Origin: Pseudomonadota bacterium | Lineage (GTDB): Bacteria > Pseudomonadota > Gammaproteobacteria > Pseudomonadales > Moraxellaceae | Length of the DNA: 64,000 bases | Assembly (NCBI GenBank): GCA_023393635.1 | Contig: JAEWKT010000010.1 | Location: forward strand, 1-64,000 | Direction: 5' to 3' | Shown here: positions 14,545-24,375 of the stretch, one piece after another | How positions within the stretch are numbered: position 1 is the stretch's first letter | Layout of the letters: every line of letters begins with the position of its first letter | Position numbers and translations under genes: made by a program | The notes under the pieces: model-generated | What the model was told of the DNA's origin: nothing | Database searches by the model: none | What the model saw: the letters and a program-made list of their open reading frames with translations, nothing else

Positions 14545-15231
14545 TTAGGCGCAAAAACTCCCCACTTTGGCCAGCTCATCACGCATGGCATCAATCACGG
14601 TTTTATAGTCAGGCTTGCCAAAAATAGCCGAACCTGCCACAAACATATCCGCACCTGCTTCGGCAATCTCGCGAATATTGTGCTCAGACACACCACCATC
14701 AACCTCTAGACGAATGCTAAGACCACTATTATCAATTATTTTGCGTGCTTCTCTTAGTTTATCCAAAGTCATGGGAATAAATTTTTGTCCGCCAAAACCT
14801 GGATTCACACTCATCAGTAAAATTTGGTCAACTTTATCTAAGACATAATCTAAATAATGCAGTGGTGTGGCAGGATTAAATACCAAACCTGCTTTGGCAC
14901 CGCCTGCTTTGATCAATTGCAGTGAGCGATCAATATGGCTGGATGCCTCGGGGTGAAAAGTAATAATGTCTGCGCCAGCATCCAGAAAATCACCGATAAT
15001 ACGATCGACTGGACTGACCATTAAATGCACATCAATCGGTGCGGTAATACCGTAATTTTTTAAGGCTTTGCATACGCCAGCCCCAAAAGTAAGATTAGGC
15101 ACATAATGGTTATCCATCACATCAAAATGCACCACATCTGCACCTGCCGCCAGCACCTTGTCAACTTCTTCACCCAGACGGGCAAAATCTGCCGATAAAA
15201 TAGATGGTGCAATTAAAAATGATTTTGACAT
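14545..15231 (-). CDS. rpe: Ribulose-phosphate 3-epimerase
   Basis: Interconverts ribulose 5-phosphate and xylulose 5-phosphate in the pentose phosphate pathway. A 228-residue TIM barrel with all family motifs in order: APSILSADFARLG, HFDVMDNHYVPNLTFG (metal-binding His and catalytic Asp), DVHLMV, MSVNPGFGGQ and EVDGGV, the last carrying the second catalytic Asp. The start is ATG 15231, with GGAGAG eight bases upstream; an in-frame TTG at 15246 is less likely. It is a single gene with a strong terminator. Confidence 0.95.
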   Translation of the reverse strand: MSKSFLIAPSILSADFARLGEEVDKVLAAGADVVHFDVMDNHYVPNLTFGAGVCKALKNYGITAPIDVHLMVSPVDRIIGDFLDAGADIITFHPEASSHIDRSLQLIKAGGAKAGLVFNPATPLHYLDYVLDKVDQILLMSVNPGFGGQKFIPMTLDKLREARKIIDNSGLSIRLEVDGGVSEHNIREIAEAGADMFVAGSAIFGKPDYKTVIDAMRDELAKVGSFCA

Positions 15232-15317
15232 GGCGGCTCTCCGCAAAGCTGGCTAAAACTAACAAATGAAAATGCTGGCGAGTAAAAAGGGTTTAAAAAC
15301 AGCGCCACCTTAACAGA

Positions 15318-15346
15318 AAATCCTTAGTTTGTCAGACCAAGGATTT
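15318..15346 (-). terminator. Possible terminator after fghA
   Basis: AAATCCTT (15318-15325) pairs with AAGGATTT (15339-15346). Only a short T stretch follows on the minus strand, so termination may be partial. Confidence 0.45.
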
Positions 15347-15378
15347 ATTTAAAGGCTCCACTGCTGGTAACAATATGC

Positions 15379-16233
15379 TTAATCGAGTTGCTTGGCATGG
15401 AAGTTTAAATGATCATTCACAAAACTTTGGATAAAATAATAACCATGGTCATAGCCCTCGTGACGACGCAAGGTTAAGGGCTGGCCTGCTTGCTGACATA
15501 CCTGTTCTAATTGACCAGTATGCAATTGATCAAGGAACTGATCTGCCAAGCCCTGATCGACCAATATATCTGCAAATAATTTGCCTTTGTTGGCAATGAG
15601 TCTGGTGGCATCGTGCGCTTGCCAGTTGGCGTGTTGATCGTCTGCATGGCCGCCCAAATACTGGCTAAAGGCTTTTTGTCCCCAGGCACAATCCATAGGT
15701 GCTGCAATCGGTGCAAACGCAGATACTGACTTAAACTGTTGTGGATGTTTAAACGCCAGCGTTAATGCCCCATGACCACCCATTGAATGGCCGAAAATCC
15801 CAATCTTATCGGCATCGACGGCAAAGTTTTTTTTCACCAAATCATAGAGCTCTTGGGTGATATAGCTTTCCATTTTGTAGTGGGGTATCCACGGTGCCTG
15901 GGTGGCATCAATATAAAATCCTGCGCCCTGCCCGATATCCCAATGGTCACCTTGTGCCACATCACCACGTGGACTGGTGTCTGGCGTAACAATAATAAAG
16001 CCAAGTTCAGATGCCAAAGCTTGAGCATGCGCCTTAATGGCAAAAGTATCTTCAGTGCAAGTGAGGCCAGCCAGATAAAACAGGGTTTTGCACTTCTCGC
16101 CCCTGCTTTCACTTTTTAAGGCTTGCGGCGGTAAGTACACGCCAAACTTCATGGGTAAACCAACAATTGATGATTCATGTTCATAAATGCGCTGCTCACC
16201 GTTAAAGCAACGGTTTGAGGAAAGTTGTTTCAT
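15379..16233 (-). CDS. fghA: S-formylglutathione hydrolase
   Basis: Hydrolyses S-formylglutathione to formate and glutathione, the second step of glutathione-dependent formaldehyde oxidation. The 284-residue alpha/beta hydrolase of the esterase D family has YLAGLTCTEDTF near the oxyanion region, the nucleophile Ser in GHSMGGHGAL, a late Asp in VDQGLADQF and the catalytic His in RHEGYDHGYYFI. I start at ATG 16233; a GTG nine bases upstream is also possible. Its pathway partner frmA lies 1.5 kb away on the same strand, with two unrelated genes on the other strand between them, so they are not one transcript. Confidence 0.94.
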   Translation of the reverse strand: MKQLSSNRCFNGEQRIYEHESSIVGLPMKFGVYLPPQALKSESRGEKCKTLFYLAGLTCTEDTFAIKAHAQALASELGFIIVTPDTSPRGDVAQGDHWDIGQGAGFYIDATQAPWIPHYKMESYITQELYDLVKKNFAVDADKIGIFGHSMGGHGALTLAFKHPQQFKSVSAFAPIAAPMDCAWGQKAFSQYLGGHADDQHANWQAHDATRLIANKGKLFADILVDQGLADQFLDQLHTGQLEQVCQQAGQPLTLRRHEGYDHGYYFIQSFVNDHLNFHAKQLD

Positions 16234-16454
16234 CTGTTTCACCAGTGATGACAGTGGATTTTATTTACCTAACCCTGTAGGGGTATCGGCAACTCATCGA
16301 TGAGACTGATACTAGCCTATCTTCACTTGGCTTGCACGGCACCCCATCTTGCTGCCCTACATTTAAACCATAGGCAAACACGACATTCCAATGTATTTTT
16401 AATGCTTATTCATCTGTTTTAAGCAAGCAGGATACAACTTAAAGGAGTGACTGC

Positions 16455-16913
16455 ATGAAACTTGCCGAAGCATTAATTTTACGCGCCGATTATATGACGC
16501 GTATTAGTCAACTGCGCCAGCGCCTGAGCAATAATGCCAAAGTACAAGAAGGCGAACAACCAGCCGAAGATCCTCAGGCACTGCTGAAAGAATTTGAGCG
16601 GGTGGCTGATGGGCTCATGGATTTAATTAAGCGCATTAATAAAACCAACACCATCACTGCATTTGACCCACAAAAAACCCTGACCGATGCACTGGCCGAA
16701 CGCGATGTACTTGCTACACGGCGCAAGGTGTACGATGAACTGGTGAATGCTGCTTCAGCAACACAAGATCGCTACAGCCGCTCAGAAATCAAATTTAAAA
16801 GCACGGTGGATATTAAGACTTTGCAAAAAAAAGTGGATGATTTGGCCAAGGCATACCGTGAGCTAGATACTAAAATTCAATCATTGAACTGGACGGTAGA
16901 GCTGCTAGACTAG
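16455..16913 (+). CDS. DIP1984 family protein
   Basis: A 152-residue, strongly helical cytoplasmic protein that begins MKLAEALILRADYMTRISQL and contains ERVADGLMDLIKRINKTNT, both hallmarks of the DIP1984/septicolysin-like family. Predicted coiled coils span about 5-60 and 120-150. The biochemical role of the family is unknown. The start is clear: GGAG lies seven bases before the ATG. It is a single gene. Confidence 0.85.
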   Translation: MKLAEALILRADYMTRISQLRQRLSNNAKVQEGEQPAEDPQALLKEFERVADGLMDLIKRINKTNTITAFDPQKTLTDALAERDVLATRRKVYDELVNAASATQDRYSRSEIKFKSTVDIKTLQKKVDDLAKAYRELDTKIQSLNWTVELLD

Positions 16914-17151
16914 GCGTAGTCGGTAACCATTTTATAGAAGCGAGCGCACCCAAACAGGCTTGTCCTGTTGACTAAACTTGCAGTGCCAGAGGCAGCACCT
17001 TTGTTACATGTATTGCCTAGCACCACTGACAAGCGTACAAGTCATTGTTAAGTTGCATTACCACGCGCTGATCTATTCAAATGGTGAGGGTGGGTTTGTG
17101 GGACTATATATACACGGTGCTGTACTTAATAAAATGATTTAGAGGAAATAA

Positions 17152-17595
17152 GTGAGTACATACAGCCACATCGTTATAAAAAGCTGGAAACTGCTTTTGT
17201 ATTGTGTACTGTTAACTGCCTGTTCAAATAATGAATATAAAACCAGTACCACGAGCAACCAGATATCAGCGCAACTTGAATCAAATCAGTTTGCCTCAAT
17301 TGATTTCTCAAAACTTGCTGGCCAACAATGGACCAAGGTTTGTTTCTTAGGCCCTTATAATGAAAACTCAGCCAAAGTATTAGGCTTTAATTGGCAAGTA
17401 TCTGACCACACACCCGTGCTTAAATCTGATTCGTACAACGTGATTATATTTGCTACGGATACAAAGGTTATTGAATACGTCACTCACCGCCGAGATCAAG
17501 GGGATTTTTGGCAGTGGTCAGGTCAATGTTTGCCTAGAGAAAGCGCAACTTTAATAAGGGATCATCAAAAGGGCCATTGGAAAAACTATAAATAA
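17152..17595 (+). CDS. Hypothetical lipoprotein
   Basis: A 147-residue protein with a lipoprotein signal: basic N-terminus, hydrophobic core and lipobox LLTAC with the modified Cys at about 24, followed by a Ser/Thr/Asn-rich linker. The mature part (FASIDFSKLAGQQWTKVCF onward) is a small compact domain with two more Cys that could form a disulfide. The family was not recognised. The start is GTG, with AGAGG six bases upstream. Related sequences may occur elsewhere as small stand-alone lipoproteins. Confidence 0.7.
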   Translation: MSTYSHIVIKSWKLLLYCVLLTACSNNEYKTSTTSNQISAQLESNQFASIDFSKLAGQQWTKVCFLGPYNENSAKVLGFNWQVSDHTPVLKSDSYNVIIFATDTKVIEYVTHRRDQGDFWQWSGQCLPRESATLIRDHQKGHWKNYK

Positions 17596-17759
17596 TAAAA
17601 AACCATAGCAAAATTATGGGCAATTTTATGGATAATTCAGCTTTCTACAATCTTGTTACAACGGCACTCTTTAAAAACCCGCCCTATATACTGCTTAAAT
17701 CGTAGCGTTAGCGTCGAAGTACAGTACACAGGGCGATAGCTTATTCGCCATTATATTTT

Positions 17760-18866
17760 TTAATACATCACCACACTACGAATTGACTCGCCTGCTTTCA
17801 TCAAATCAAAGCCTTTATTAATTTCATCAAGGCTTAAATGATGGGTAATCAGGTCGTCAATATTCAGCTTGCCTTCCATATACCAGTCTACAATTTTAGG
17901 CACATCAGTACGGCCACGTGCGCCACCAAATGCCGAACCTAGCCAGTGACGGCCAGTGACTAATTGAAACGGACGCGTGGCAATTTCTGCCCCTGCTGGC
18001 GCCACACCCACAATAATACTTTTGCCCCAACCTTTGTGGCAGCACTCTAGTGCCTGACGCATAACATCCACATTGCCAATACATTCAAACGAATAATCGG
18101 CACCACCATCAGTTAACTGAATAATGGTATCCACCACGTTTTCAACTTTTGAGGGGTTAATAAAGTGCGTCATGCCAAACTTGCGTGCCATGGCTTCACG
18201 CTCAGGGTTTAAATCAACACCAATAATCTTGTTGGCACCAACCATTTTGGCACCCTGAATCACGTTTAAACCAATACCGCCCAAACCAAACACCACCACA
18301 TTGGCGCCTGCTTCTACTTTGGCAGTAAAAATTACCGCGCCAATGCCTGTGGTCACGCCACAGCCAATATAACAAACTTTATCAAAAGGCGCGTCTTCAC
18401 GAATTTTGGCCAATGCAATTTCAGGCACTACAATATGATTGGCAAAGGTAGACGTACCCATATAATGCAAAATTTCCTGGCCATCCAGACTAAAACGGCT
18501 GGTGCCATCGGGCATTAAACCCTGCCCTTGCGTGGTACGAATGGCTTGGCACAAATTGGTTTTTTGCGATAGGCAAAATTTACACTGACGGCATTCTGGC
18601 GTGTATAACGGAATCACATGGTCGCCAGGTTTTAGAGTAGTGACCCCTGTCCCTACTTCTAGCACCACACCTGCCCCTTCATGGCCCAAAATTGCAGGAA
18701 AACGCCCTTCAGGATCTGCACCAGAGAGCGTGTAGTAGTCAGTATGACAAATACCCGTGGCCTTAATTTCTACCAGCACTTCCCCAGCACGCGGAGGCGC
18801 CAGATCAACCTCATGAATAGTAAGGGGTTTAACTGCTTCCCATGCAATGGCTGCACGTGTTTTCAT
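17760..18866 (-). CDS. frmA: S-(hydroxymethyl)glutathione dehydrogenase (class III ADH)
   Basis: Oxidises the formaldehyde-glutathione adduct to S-formylglutathione with NAD. The 368-residue zinc alcohol dehydrogenase has the catalytic zinc site (GICHTDYYTLSG and GHEGAGVV), the four-Cys structural zinc loop (CRQCKFCLSQKTNLC), a third catalytic Cys in YIGCGVTTG and the Rossmann motif FGLGGIGLNV. AGAGG precedes the ATG by eight bases. It works with fghA. No frmR-type regulator is adjacent. Confidence 0.95.
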   Translation of the reverse strand: MKTRAAIAWEAVKPLTIHEVDLAPPRAGEVLVEIKATGICHTDYYTLSGADPEGRFPAILGHEGAGVVLEVGTGVTTLKPGDHVIPLYTPECRQCKFCLSQKTNLCQAIRTTQGQGLMPDGTSRFSLDGQEILHYMGTSTFANHIVVPEIALAKIREDAPFDKVCYIGCGVTTGIGAVIFTAKVEAGANVVVFGLGGIGLNVIQGAKMVGANKIIGVDLNPEREAMARKFGMTHFINPSKVENVVDTIIQLTDGGADYSFECIGNVDVMRQALECCHKGWGKSIIVGVAPAGAEIATRPFQLVTGRHWLGSAFGGARGRTDVPKIVDWYMEGKLNIDDLITHHLSLDEINKGFDLMKAGESIRSVVMY

Positions 18867-18904
18867 ATGATTAACCTCTGTATAACCTAACGTAAAATTT
18901 AAGC

Positions 18905-20314
18905 TTAAGGTGCTTTTTCTGTATCAATTGCTGGGGTCGCTGGGCTAGCCAGTAACGCAGGAGGAAACAAACGGCTCTCAAACTGCGGTAGCATCAATGC
19001 CATATTTTGACCCAGCTTAAACTGTGGCTGTGAATGCTCAAAACCTTGTGCTTTTTCCCATTGTTTAATCCTGCCTTGCGCCATCTCAAACGCTGCTTTA
19101 AAACTATGCTGCGAGCGTAATGCTTCATCAAAAAAAGCACGGCCAAAATAAGTATAATCTGCTTCATTGGTACAGCCAAATGAGGTGCGGTCTTCAGCAG
19201 AAGCAGTAATGACGAGCGTGTCAGGAGACTGTAATGCTGACACAAAACTACCTGAAAAACAGGCTGAAATCACCACCACACGCCAGCGTATCCCCGAACG
19301 ATCCAGCGTTTCACGTAGCCATTGTGGATCAATCGACTGCATATCAAGTGGTTCATTAGCCAACTCAAATACACCCTGAAGCCCATGCGAGGTCATATAT
19401 AAAAACAGCACATCGGTATCAGGATTCATTTGCTGGCCAATCCGCGCCAAGCTACGTTCTATGCTGGTTTTGGTGGCAATAGGCTGACTAACAAACGTAT
19501 CTTTATTATTAATTAAAGCCACGGAGCGGCCATAGGTTCCAAAACGGGTATCAAACTGGCGTTGAATTCGATCAACCTCTGACTTAAATACATTTTGATA
19601 ACCTGCACCTGCCACACCCATAAAGTACCAACTGGTTTGACCAGCCACACTACTTTGCATTTGCGACAACACATCATCTAGCAGGCGAGGCTGCGCATAA
19701 ATGGCGGCTTCGGGCATCGTTACCCGCTGCTCTTCTACCTTCCAAATAGGCTGGCTATTCACTGAAGATTGCCAAATGGTAAGGGTAATAATGGTGCCGC
19801 CCAAAATAAGTGCCTGCTCCCACCATGGCCAATGCATGGCGCGGGCAAACACCCAAAACACAGCCACAGTTTGCCAAACAAACAGCACTAAAAATATGGT
19901 GGGCAGTGAGGTGTAGCTCCAGGCTGGTAAATGGTCTAACTGGCCTAAAAATTGAATCAGACTTTGTAATAGCGCAATATTGACATCAGCGATTAGCCAC
20001 AATAAAGCAGGCACTAAAACTAGCCGTCCCAAGCCACTGCGCTGTGCTAAAAAAATGCCTGCAATGAGGGCAATAAATGGCCACAGCAAATAACTTACCA
20101 AACCTTGTAAGTTAAAATGCCCTGCGCCCCCGGCGGTTAACCAGCTAAATAATGTATTGGCGAGGCAGGCTAATACCGCCCAAAACAAAAATTGCCAACC
20201 ATTGGGTGTAACCCAGTTAAAGCAGCGTTTTGAACCAATAAGCATCCACATGGCTGCAATCTGGTTATCGCGCAAATCACTCAGAAAATTTCTGGAAGGC
20301 TTTAGTTCAATCAT
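18905..20314 (-). CDS. Membrane-anchored C13 (legumain-like) peptidase
   Basis: A 469-residue protein: about five hydrophobic segments between 40 and 182, then a caspase-fold C13 peptidase domain at about 200-430. The catalytic dyad is visible as His310 in YMTSHGLQG and Cys352 in VISACFSGSF, each after a hydrophobic strand, as in legumains and GPI8. C13 enzymes cleave after Asn or Asp, or act as transamidases; bacterial members are little studied. The domain side of the membrane is not certain from sequence. It follows bioD by about 150 bases on the same strand and may share its transcript. Confidence 0.85.
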   Translation of the reverse strand: MIELKPSRNFLSDLRDNQIAAMWMLIGSKRCFNWVTPNGWQFLFWAVLACLANTLFSWLTAGGAGHFNLQGLVSYLLWPFIALIAGIFLAQRSGLGRLVLVPALLWLIADVNIALLQSLIQFLGQLDHLPAWSYTSLPTIFLVLFVWQTVAVFWVFARAMHWPWWEQALILGGTIITLTIWQSSVNSQPIWKVEEQRVTMPEAAIYAQPRLLDDVLSQMQSSVAGQTSWYFMGVAGAGYQNVFKSEVDRIQRQFDTRFGTYGRSVALINNKDTFVSQPIATKTSIERSLARIGQQMNPDTDVLFLYMTSHGLQGVFELANEPLDMQSIDPQWLRETLDRSGIRWRVVVISACFSGSFVSALQSPDTLVITASAEDRTSFGCTNEADYTYFGRAFFDEALRSQHSFKAAFEMAQGRIKQWEKAQGFEHSQPQFKLGQNMALMLPQFESRLFPPALLASPATPAIDTEKAP

Positions 20315-20467
20315 CTAGTGACCCGCATTACATTGCACCCCAATTGCATCAAGGTATCCTAGCAAGAAAAGCCAACAAGACCATATTTTTCTAGTCTATT
20401 AACAACATAGATTACAAAAATGGCATCAAAACTTTTAATTTCTGGGATTAAATACTTGCGCTAAGCA

Positions 20468-21175
20468 TCAATTTTCAATGCATTCCTGTGGCCAGCGAAT
20501 GACATCAATGATGTCATCAACCCCACTGTCTGGCTGATAGGGAATAACCCCCAAACACGGTGCTGGAATTTTCTTGGTGAGAGTGGCAATTTCTTCGGCA
20601 ATAAACGCATCATCTGCATCAATGCAATTGGCCACCCAGCCAGCCAGTTTCAACCCGTCACGTACAATTAACTCAGCCGTTAACAAGGCATGGTTTAGGC
20701 AGCCCAAACGAATTCCTACCACTAAAATAACAGGTAAACCCAATTGTTTGGCAACATCAGATATGCACTCTTGCATGTTAATAGGCACACGCCATCCACC
20801 CGCGCCTTCTACCAATATATGACTGGCTTTGGTAGACAAGCCTGCCCGAATATGCCCTACCACGCGCGCGGCTTGTAAACGCTCATTATTTGCTTGTGCA
20901 GCGATATGGGGAGACGCTGCCAAGGGAAGCTTAATCGGAGCAACCAGCTCATCAATGAGTTCTACACTGGCAAACTGTTTTAAGCGGTTGGCATCGTCAC
21001 TTTGCCAGTTACCCTGATTGTCCTGCACACAGCCTGCTGAAATGGGTTTAAGGGCAAAACAACGGTGCCCTTGTGCTTTAGCTCTGGCCAGCAGCATGCA
21101 ACTCACAAAAGTTTTGCCAATATCAGTATCAGTTCCTGTCACAAAATAGGCCTGGCGAATAACAGGTGTGTTCAT
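20468..21175 (-). CDS. bioD: ATP-dependent dethiobiotin synthetase
   Basis: Closes the ureido ring of dethiobiotin from diaminopelargonate, CO2 and ATP in biotin synthesis. The 235 residues contain the P-loop GTDTDIGKTF, ALKPISAG with the catalytic Lys, and EGAGGWRVP. Length and motif order are normal. It lies 69 bases after bioC on the same strand, so the last steps of pimeloyl and ring formation are co-located. bioA, bioB and bioF are not in the window. Confidence 0.94.
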   Translation of the reverse strand: MNTPVIRQAYFVTGTDTDIGKTFVSCMLLARAKAQGHRCFALKPISAGCVQDNQGNWQSDDANRLKQFASVELIDELVAPIKLPLAASPHIAAQANNERLQAARVVGHIRAGLSTKASHILVEGAGGWRVPINMQECISDVAKQLGLPVILVVGIRLGCLNHALLTAELIVRDGLKLAGWVANCIDADDAFIAEEIATLTKKIPAPCLGVIPYQPDSGVDDIIDVIRWPQECIEN

Positions 21176-21244
21176 TGTTGCTCAACTTCAATTTAAACAG
21201 CTTCAATTTAACCAGCTTTAAACCCATTGACTCAACTTACTAAC

Positions 21245-21985
21245 TTATGGCTGATATAAAAAACTGAGCGCAGGGTCTGCTGGTTTTTTTAAGTGCAAGA
21301 ACACTACTTCAAATGACAGTGCAATAGGGGTAGTATCCTGTAACCATCGTTTCCATAACGACAAATCATGGCGGGAATGTGCTTGACCTGTATGATCACC
21401 ACCCATTTGACGAATTGCGCCAATTAAGGCTTTTAAACTGGGATATTCTTGACTAAAACGCTGTATTTCATAATGCTGTAGCCAAGGTTCAGCTTGCGCT
21501 AACCAGGCGTGCGCCGATTCAAAAGCAAAGATAGGAAAGTCAGCATAACGCGCGGCAACTTCGGATAAAGAACCGAGAACAGGAATAGCAAGCCACGCTT
21601 CACCACTGGGTTGAACCACACGCATTATTTCAGCAATGATATTAGAACCTAACCAATGCAGGGCAAAATTACTCACTGCCCCATCAAGCATGTCATCGGC
21701 CAGCGGTAGCTGCTGAATATCTGCCAAAATAGTTTGGATTCGATCATCATCTTCCAGCGCTTTGAGCATGTTGGGTGCTAAATCAATCGCCCAGACCCGA
21801 GCTTGTTGCGCAGCAAGTGCCCTGGCCAATATGCCAGTGCCACATCCTGCATCAAGCCAGACACTATTGGCAGCAACAGGCCCCATTAAAGCAAGTAAAT
21901 GCTGAGCAGATTGCTGCTGCAACATGCTGGATTGCTCATAACTGGATGCAGCAGCATCAAATTTTTGCCAAACCGCTGAGTCCAT
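21245..21985 (-). CDS. bioC: Malonyl-ACP O-methyltransferase
   Basis: Methylates malonyl-ACP to start pimeloyl synthesis for biotin. A 246-residue class I SAM methyltransferase with motif I LDAGCGTGILARAL, the acidic end of strand 2 in VWAIDLAPNML and the NFALHWLG segment typical of BioC. I choose ATG 21985, preceded by AGGA at six bases. The frame is open to a GTG that overlaps the rsmJ stop, but that start has no better site. The neighbour bioD supports BioC over a generic methyltransferase. Confidence 0.9.
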   Translation of the reverse strand: MDSAVWQKFDAAASSYEQSSMLQQQSAQHLLALMGPVAANSVWLDAGCGTGILARALAAQQARVWAIDLAPNMLKALEDDDRIQTILADIQQLPLADDMLDGAVSNFALHWLGSNIIAEIMRVVQPSGEAWLAIPVLGSLSEVAARYADFPIFAFESAHAWLAQAEPWLQHYEIQRFSQEYPSLKALIGAIRQMGGDHTGQAHSRHDLSLWKRWLQDTTPIALSFEVVFLHLKKPADPALSFLYQP

Positions 21986-22011
21986 AGTATTTCCTATTGA
22001 TGTTACTGCGC

Positions 22012-22836
22012 TCACATTGCTTTTTTAGTTTGTAAGTCTGGCTGAAAGTAACCATCAAAACGGCAAGCATCACCCAGCCATTGATGTTGAGGAATATCCG
22101 CGGTCAGTGTGGGCGCATGACGTGGCCTTTTAACAATCACACGGCTGGCAAGCTGCCGTGCCACGGGCAATAAATATTCGCCCAAATCCATTGTACCGTG
22201 GTCAGGTAATAACTCATGCAGTATTTGCATTTCTTTTTTAACCTGGGCTTGTTTCTTGGCCTGCTTATGTCCCCCTTTAGGAAACATCGGGTCAAGATAC
22301 ACCACATCCACCACATTATTTTGTTTCACCTGCCCAGCCAAATAACGAGCCGCATCATCATATACCAAGCGAATGCGTTGCATCACTGCGGTCAATTCAG
22401 CGCATTGACTGGCTTGATCATGCGCGTCTTTTAACAAAGCAAATAACACAGGATGTCGCTCAACCAATACCACCTCTGCACCCAGCATGGCCAGTAACAA
22501 ACCATCATGACCCAAGCCTGCGGTGGCATCAATAATATGTGGATGCCGCTCAGTCTGGCAGGCACGCGCAATCAGTTCATTTTTATGGTTGGCACGCTTT
22601 AAACGCGCAAGCTGACCAATCCAGTCTGGCTGCATGCACATGCCGTTGGCCGCCAAACTTAAGCCTTGCTGGTTTACGACTAATAATAAATCAGCATGTT
22701 GTTTTAATTGTTTGGTATTGATTTGCTCAACGTATTCTAGCTGGACATCTATCCCCAGTTGCATCAATTGCTGCTGGTAAACAGTGGCTTGCGGCTCAAA
22801 CCCTGTTTGTACCCAGCAACCCAAACTCATTACCAT
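22012..22836 (-). CDS. rsmJ: 16S rRNA m2G1516 methyltransferase RsmJ
   Basis: Methylates guanosine 1516 of 16S rRNA. About 274 residues, with the RsmJ-type SAM site IDATAGLGHDGLLLAMLGA, VVLVERHP and the VYLDPMFP catalytic loop with the proline-rich signature of N2-guanine methyltransferases. Its start overlaps the end of uppP: the ATG at 22836 includes the uppP stop region, and a second ATG at 22830 is possible. Overlap implies translational coupling in the tsaB-uppP-rsmJ-bioC-bioD run. Confidence 0.92.
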   Translation of the reverse strand: MVMSLGCWVQTGFEPQATVYQQQLMQLGIDVQLEYVEQINTKQLKQHADLLLVVNQQGLSLAANGMCMQPDWIGQLARLKRANHKNELIARACQTERHPHIIDATAGLGHDGLLLAMLGAEVVLVERHPVLFALLKDAHDQASQCAELTAVMQRIRLVYDDAARYLAGQVKQNNVVDVVYLDPMFPKGGHKQAKKQAQVKKEMQILHELLPDHGTMDLGEYLLPVARQLASRVIVKRPRHAPTLTADIPQHQWLGDACRFDGYFQPDLQTKKAM

Positions 22837-23651
22837 TGAATCCAGCCTGTCCACGCAGTTAATAAAATAATGACACCAAAAACAATCCGATAATAAGCAA
22901 ATGCAGTGAAATCATGCTTGGACACATAGCGAATCAAGGCACGAATCACAAGCAATGCAGAGATAAATGCAACCAGCATACCCACACCCAACACCAGCAT
23001 GTCGTTGCTGTGTAGCTCATGGCGTGACTTATACATATCCAATAAGCCCGCGCCCATTAACACAGGGATGCCTAAAAAAAATGAAAATTCTGCGGCTGCC
23101 TTACGCGATACGCCCATCAACAAACCACCAATAATGGTAGAACCTGAACGCGATGTGCCTGGAATTAAGGCTAAACACTGAATTAAGCCAATCATCACCG
23201 CATGCTTAAAACTAATATTTTCAACTTCTTGAGCCTGAATTTGATGGGGCCTTTTTTCTGCCCACAAAATAATAATACCGCCAATAATAAGAGCTATGGC
23301 AACAGTTACTGCATTAAACAAATAAGCCTTAATCTGGTCACCAAAGCTCAGGCCGATAATGACAATCGGAATAGTCGCCACAATCAAGTTTAGACTTAAA
23401 CGCTGTCCCTCAGGTTTTCCAGTGAGTGCGCCAGTCAATGCGCCCCACAATTTGCCCCAATACTCATAAATGACGGCTGCAATGGCACCAATTTGCACGG
23501 CTACTGCAAACAGCTCACGTTTTTCAGGGGTCCAAAAATCCAGTAACTGCGCTGTTAAAATTAAATGCCCTGTGCTTGAAATAGGTAGAAATTCGGTAAT
23601 ACCTTCAACCAATCCCATAATAGCCGCTTGAATGAGCAACCAAATATCCAT
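22830..23651 (-). CDS. uppP: Undecaprenyl-diphosphatase UppP/BacA
   Basis: Recycles undecaprenyl diphosphate to the monophosphate carrier used for peptidoglycan and surface glycans; overproduction gives bacitracin resistance in other species. The 273-residue integral membrane protein has two conserved motifs, EGITEFLPISSTGHL near the N-terminus and PGTSRSGSTI in the middle, and about eight hydrophobic segments. Start ATG 23651 has GGAG five bases upstream; the in-frame GTG at 23657 overlaps that site and is rejected. Confidence 0.95.
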   Translation of the reverse strand: MDIWLLIQAAIMGLVEGITEFLPISSTGHLILTAQLLDFWTPEKRELFAVAVQIGAIAAVIYEYWGKLWGALTGALTGKPEGQRLSLNLIVATIPIVIIGLSFGDQIKAYLFNAVTVAIALIIGGIIILWAEKRPHQIQAQEVENISFKHAVMIGLIQCLALIPGTSRSGSTIIGGLLMGVSRKAAAEFSFFLGIPVLMGAGLLDMYKSRHELHSNDMLVLGVGMLVAFISALLVIRALIRYVSKHDFTAFAYYRIVFGVIILLTAWTGWIQW

Positions 23652-23697
23652 ACACACTCCACCACAATTTTTATTAAGAAATTTTTTAAATTAAAAA

Positions 23698-24375
23698 CTA
23701 ACCACCTTGCTCTGCAATTTTCTTCCACGCGTTTTCACGCAAGTAAACAGGTAAAGCCTCATGCGCCTTCAGTGTTTGGCCAGCTTGTAATGCAGCAAAT
23801 CCAAGTGTTGCCACATCCATACTGGTTGCCTGAATTTCAGGGTATCTTTTTAGTTGCTCGTCTAATGCCACCAGCAAACTACCGCTACCCACCAGTACAG
23901 GCGCAAAATTATTGATTGTGGGAAATTTAAACTGTGTATAAGCAATAAGTTGCTCAGGCGCGACAGGCTGCATAAAGCCTTGACCATCTAGCTGATAAGC
24001 TGCGCTATATACTTCGTTCATACGTGCATCCAACACCACCACCACTTGCTCAAGCTGGTGCAACCTATATGCAGCCTGTGCCACCGCTTGTAGTGTCGAT
24101 ACCGCAAGCACGGGCAGATCATTTGCCCATGCCAGTGCTTGCGTGACTGCTGAATTAATACGCACGCCACTAAACGACCCAGGCCCACGGCTAAATGCAA
24201 TGGCTTGTAATTGCTTTAAGCTGACCTGCTGTTCAAGCAGTACCTCATCAATCATGGGTAAAATTAAACGTGTTTGCTCTCGGCTACGCTCATCCTGACG
24301 ATGCGCTACCAGGTGTTGACCGTCATATAATGAAACCGAACACCAGTCATTTGCCGTTTCTAATGCCAGCAGCAT
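23698..24375 (-). CDS. tsaB: tRNA threonylcarbamoyladenosine biosynthesis protein TsaB
   Basis: Partner of TsaD in t6A formation at tRNA position 37. A 225-residue ASKHA-fold protein starting MLLALETANDWCSVSLYDG, with FSRGPGSFSGVRI, the TsaB/TsaD signature loop, and VVLDARMNEVY. The length is right for TsaB, and the metal-binding HxxxH of TsaD is absent, as expected for TsaB. It is the first gene of the leftward tsaB-uppP-rsmJ-bioC-bioD group. Confidence 0.94.
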   Translation of the reverse strand: MLLALETANDWCSVSLYDGQHLVAHRQDERSREQTRLILPMIDEVLLEQQVSLKQLQAIAFSRGPGSFSGVRINSAVTQALAWANDLPVLAVSTLQAVAQAAYRLHQLEQVVVVLDARMNEVYSAAYQLDGQGFMQPVAPEQLIAYTQFKFPTINNFAPVLVGSGSLLVALDEQLKRYPEIQATSMDVATLGFAALQAGQTLKAHEALPVYLRENAWKKIAEQGG

